Assembly: GCA_039881145.1 (NCBI GenBank)
Contig: JAYKKI010000014.1
Location: forward strand, 3,064,001-3,128,000
DNA length: 64,000 nt
Source: Druceiella hillmani
Lineage: Eukaryota; Arthropoda; Insecta; Lepidoptera; Hepialidae
Direction: 5' to 3'
In this document: positions 62,662-64,000 of the stretch, one piece after another
Numbering within the stretch: the first letter of the stretch is position 1
How the letters are laid out: each line of letters opens with the position of its first letter
Notes under the pieces: model-generated
Databases searched by the model: none
What the model saw: the letters and a program-made list of their open reading frames with translations, nothing else
Told to the model about the DNA's origin: nothing
Program-made: the position numbers and the translations under genes

Positions 62662-63384
62662 CTTCGGGATATCAATATTAAAGCAAAAACGCTTTTGTAA
62701 GGGGCGCAAAAATATTAAATTAATTGGTCACGTGGATGTCAATGATATTGTCAAATAAATTTTATGGAGCGGCTTATCAGTTACAAATCCATTAATTAAC
62801 TTGACCGATTGAAATTTATTTAGTCAATAAAACAAAATATTTAACATATATGGGTATTAGCTTTTATTTTTCCATCTAATAACCAACTCCATGTGTAAAC
62901 AGTTAATATATTTTTCAGCATAAGTGGTTACAACTAAATAAATAGAATTCCCCATTTAGTTACCGTTAATTATCATACAGCTGCTTTTACATTCTGAAGC
63001 CTACCATTTTTAAAAACAATAAAATATTTAAAAAATTATATGTGAACGTACTTTAAAAAAAAGTATCAAGTAGGTTACCTATTTATTATTACGTTTTCAG
63101 GTTTTCTATTTTTATTTTCAGTTGCATTAAATAAATTCACCATTTCTTTTTGGAATAAGCAGAAATTATTTCAGACTCTTAACAAGTAAAAGCAGGGATT
63201 TCACTTGGTAGCGATTTGGCCCTATAATCTCCCTTGTTTGTCTGACTTACCTTTAACCGAGAGTATAACATTTGCTAAAATACATATAGAACTTTATTAC
63301 AAGCTAGCCCTAACAATATATCATCGTGATTAGAAAGCTGGCGCATCAAAACCAATGAGACTAGATTGGTACATGTTATTTTTT

Positions 63385-63905
63385 ACCCACAACGGAACGA
63401 AGGAATGAATTGACAAGAATGAATTTAATGGAGAAAATGTTTTGACCAATTTAGATAGGATTTTCTGTAAAATATTTATTATTCATTAGCGATAGTTCAT
63501 AGATAGTCTTTACGATGTTCACTCACCGAACAATGTTACCATTTATCTCCAAAACGGTTTGACCGATTTGTATACGGCTTTCTGCAAAATATGTGCGACT
63601 AATCGGCTATGGTTATTAGATAGGTGTTACGGTGATTACTATCCAGAGGGCGCTGCTATAAACATTTTGTTGCAAATGAATGTTCCCATTTATTACCCAC
63701 GATGGAACGGATGAGGTATGTGCGTTTAGGGTGAGAAGTTATTTGTTTGTTTGTATGTGCAAATGGGACCATTTGTCTCCAAAAAAGTTTGACCGATTTA
63801 GATACAGTTTTCTGCGAAATATTTGAGACTAATCGGCAATGGTTCTTAGAAAGTTATTATGATGTTAGCGCACCAGGGGGCGCTGCAACATTTCATTTGC
63901 CACTT
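63385..63905 (-). repeat. Dispersed repeat family A, two abutting copies
   Basis: This is the reverse complement of the 23.2-23.6 kb repeat. The end motif TTTTACCCAC(A/G)A.GGAACG occurs at about 63384 and again at about 63695, each followed by modules with ATTT.TCTCCAAAA..GTTTGACCGATTT, TTTTCTGC.AAATAT and GGGGCGCTGC. So two copies lie head to tail. The right copy stops where LINE coding sequence begins. Confidence 0.7.
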
Positions 63906-63918
63906 TTCATCCCTATAT

Positions 63919-64000
63919 TTCGATAAAAAGCTAGCTTGGAAAGAGCATATTATTAACAAGGGCAAGACTCTTTGTCTGTAATTTAGAAAATACTATTAGT
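63919..64000 (+). pseudogene. LINE reverse transcriptase fragment at window edge
   Basis: The plus frame from 63919 reads FDKKLAWKEHIINKGKTL before a stop at 63979-63981, then FRKYY. (L)DKKLxWKxHI is the conserved segment after the LINE RT palm, normally preceded by KYLGV. That preceding part is replaced by the family A repeat. The rest of the element, if present, lies beyond the window. Confidence 0.45.

Noticed and set aside
1..64000. A new multi-gene biological system
   Set aside because: All recognisable coding sequence consists of separate, broken mobile-element genes; I see no set of intact genes that could act together.

Overview
This is a strongly AT-rich stretch of nuclear DNA, almost certainly from an insect. 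The evidence is long (TA)n and (CA)n microsatellites, no dense operon-like coding, and remnants of transposon families typical of arthropod genomes: BEL/Pao LTR, RTE-like and Jockey/CR1-like LINEs, and pogo-like DNA transposons. A primer-binding site complementary to the insect tRNA-Tyr 3' end fits this. The order of insect cannot be fixed from the sequence alone. I found no intact host protein gene, no rRNA, no functional tRNA and no CRISPR array. The window reads as intergenic or long-intron DNA made of decayed mobile elements and several kinds of tandem repeat.

Layout. 0-13 kb: a CpG-rich block at the left edge, a small tandem duplication, a LINE tail at 1.9 kb, and copies of dispersed repeat families here called C (4.9 and 8.4 kb) and D (6.6 kb). 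13-19 kb: CA and TA microsatellites, repeat family B at 15.4-16.0 kb, an array of six 65-bp units at 17.7-18.1 kb, and a 47-bp palindrome. 19.4-20.8 kb: a broken pogo-like transposase with helix-turn-helix, catalytic Asp motifs and a C-terminal zinc finger. 22.6-23.6 kb: a foldback element followed by family A modules. 25.1-26.4 kb: family C abutting a LINE 3' fragment. 27.9-29.3 kb: a diverged satellite with units of about 350 bp. 34.7-35.8 kb: a 5'-truncated LINE, whose 241-residue reading frame is the best open coding stretch in the window. 36.4-37.4 kb: a long perfect hairpin and family B. 41.9 kb: a tRNA-like SINE head. 43.6-44.4 kb: an RTE-like tail running into a 33-bp minisatellite. 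45.0-46.5 kb: diverged repeat modules. 50.0-50.5 kb: a small truncated copy of the same RTE family, flanked by 37-bp direct repeats. 51.2-51.8 kb: another RTE-like remnant on the minus strand. 52.1-53.9 kb: a foldback and a recent 232-bp duplication. 56.9-61.5 kb, minus strand: a LINE tail next to a BEL/Pao element that keeps its primer-binding site, gag, protease, the end of RT, and RNase H, but has lost the RT catalytic core and any visible integrase. 63.4-64.0 kb: two family A copies abutting a LINE RT fragment that runs off the window.

The genes do not work together as a system; each is a separate dead insertion. The most interesting signals are structural. The 33-bp array appears to have grown from an RTE 3' terminus, the foldbacks and exact-length arrays are well formed, and two families with internal modules recur at distant sites. 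Two very short splice-bounded open segments (18.67 and 32.12 kb) are the only weak hints of host exons.
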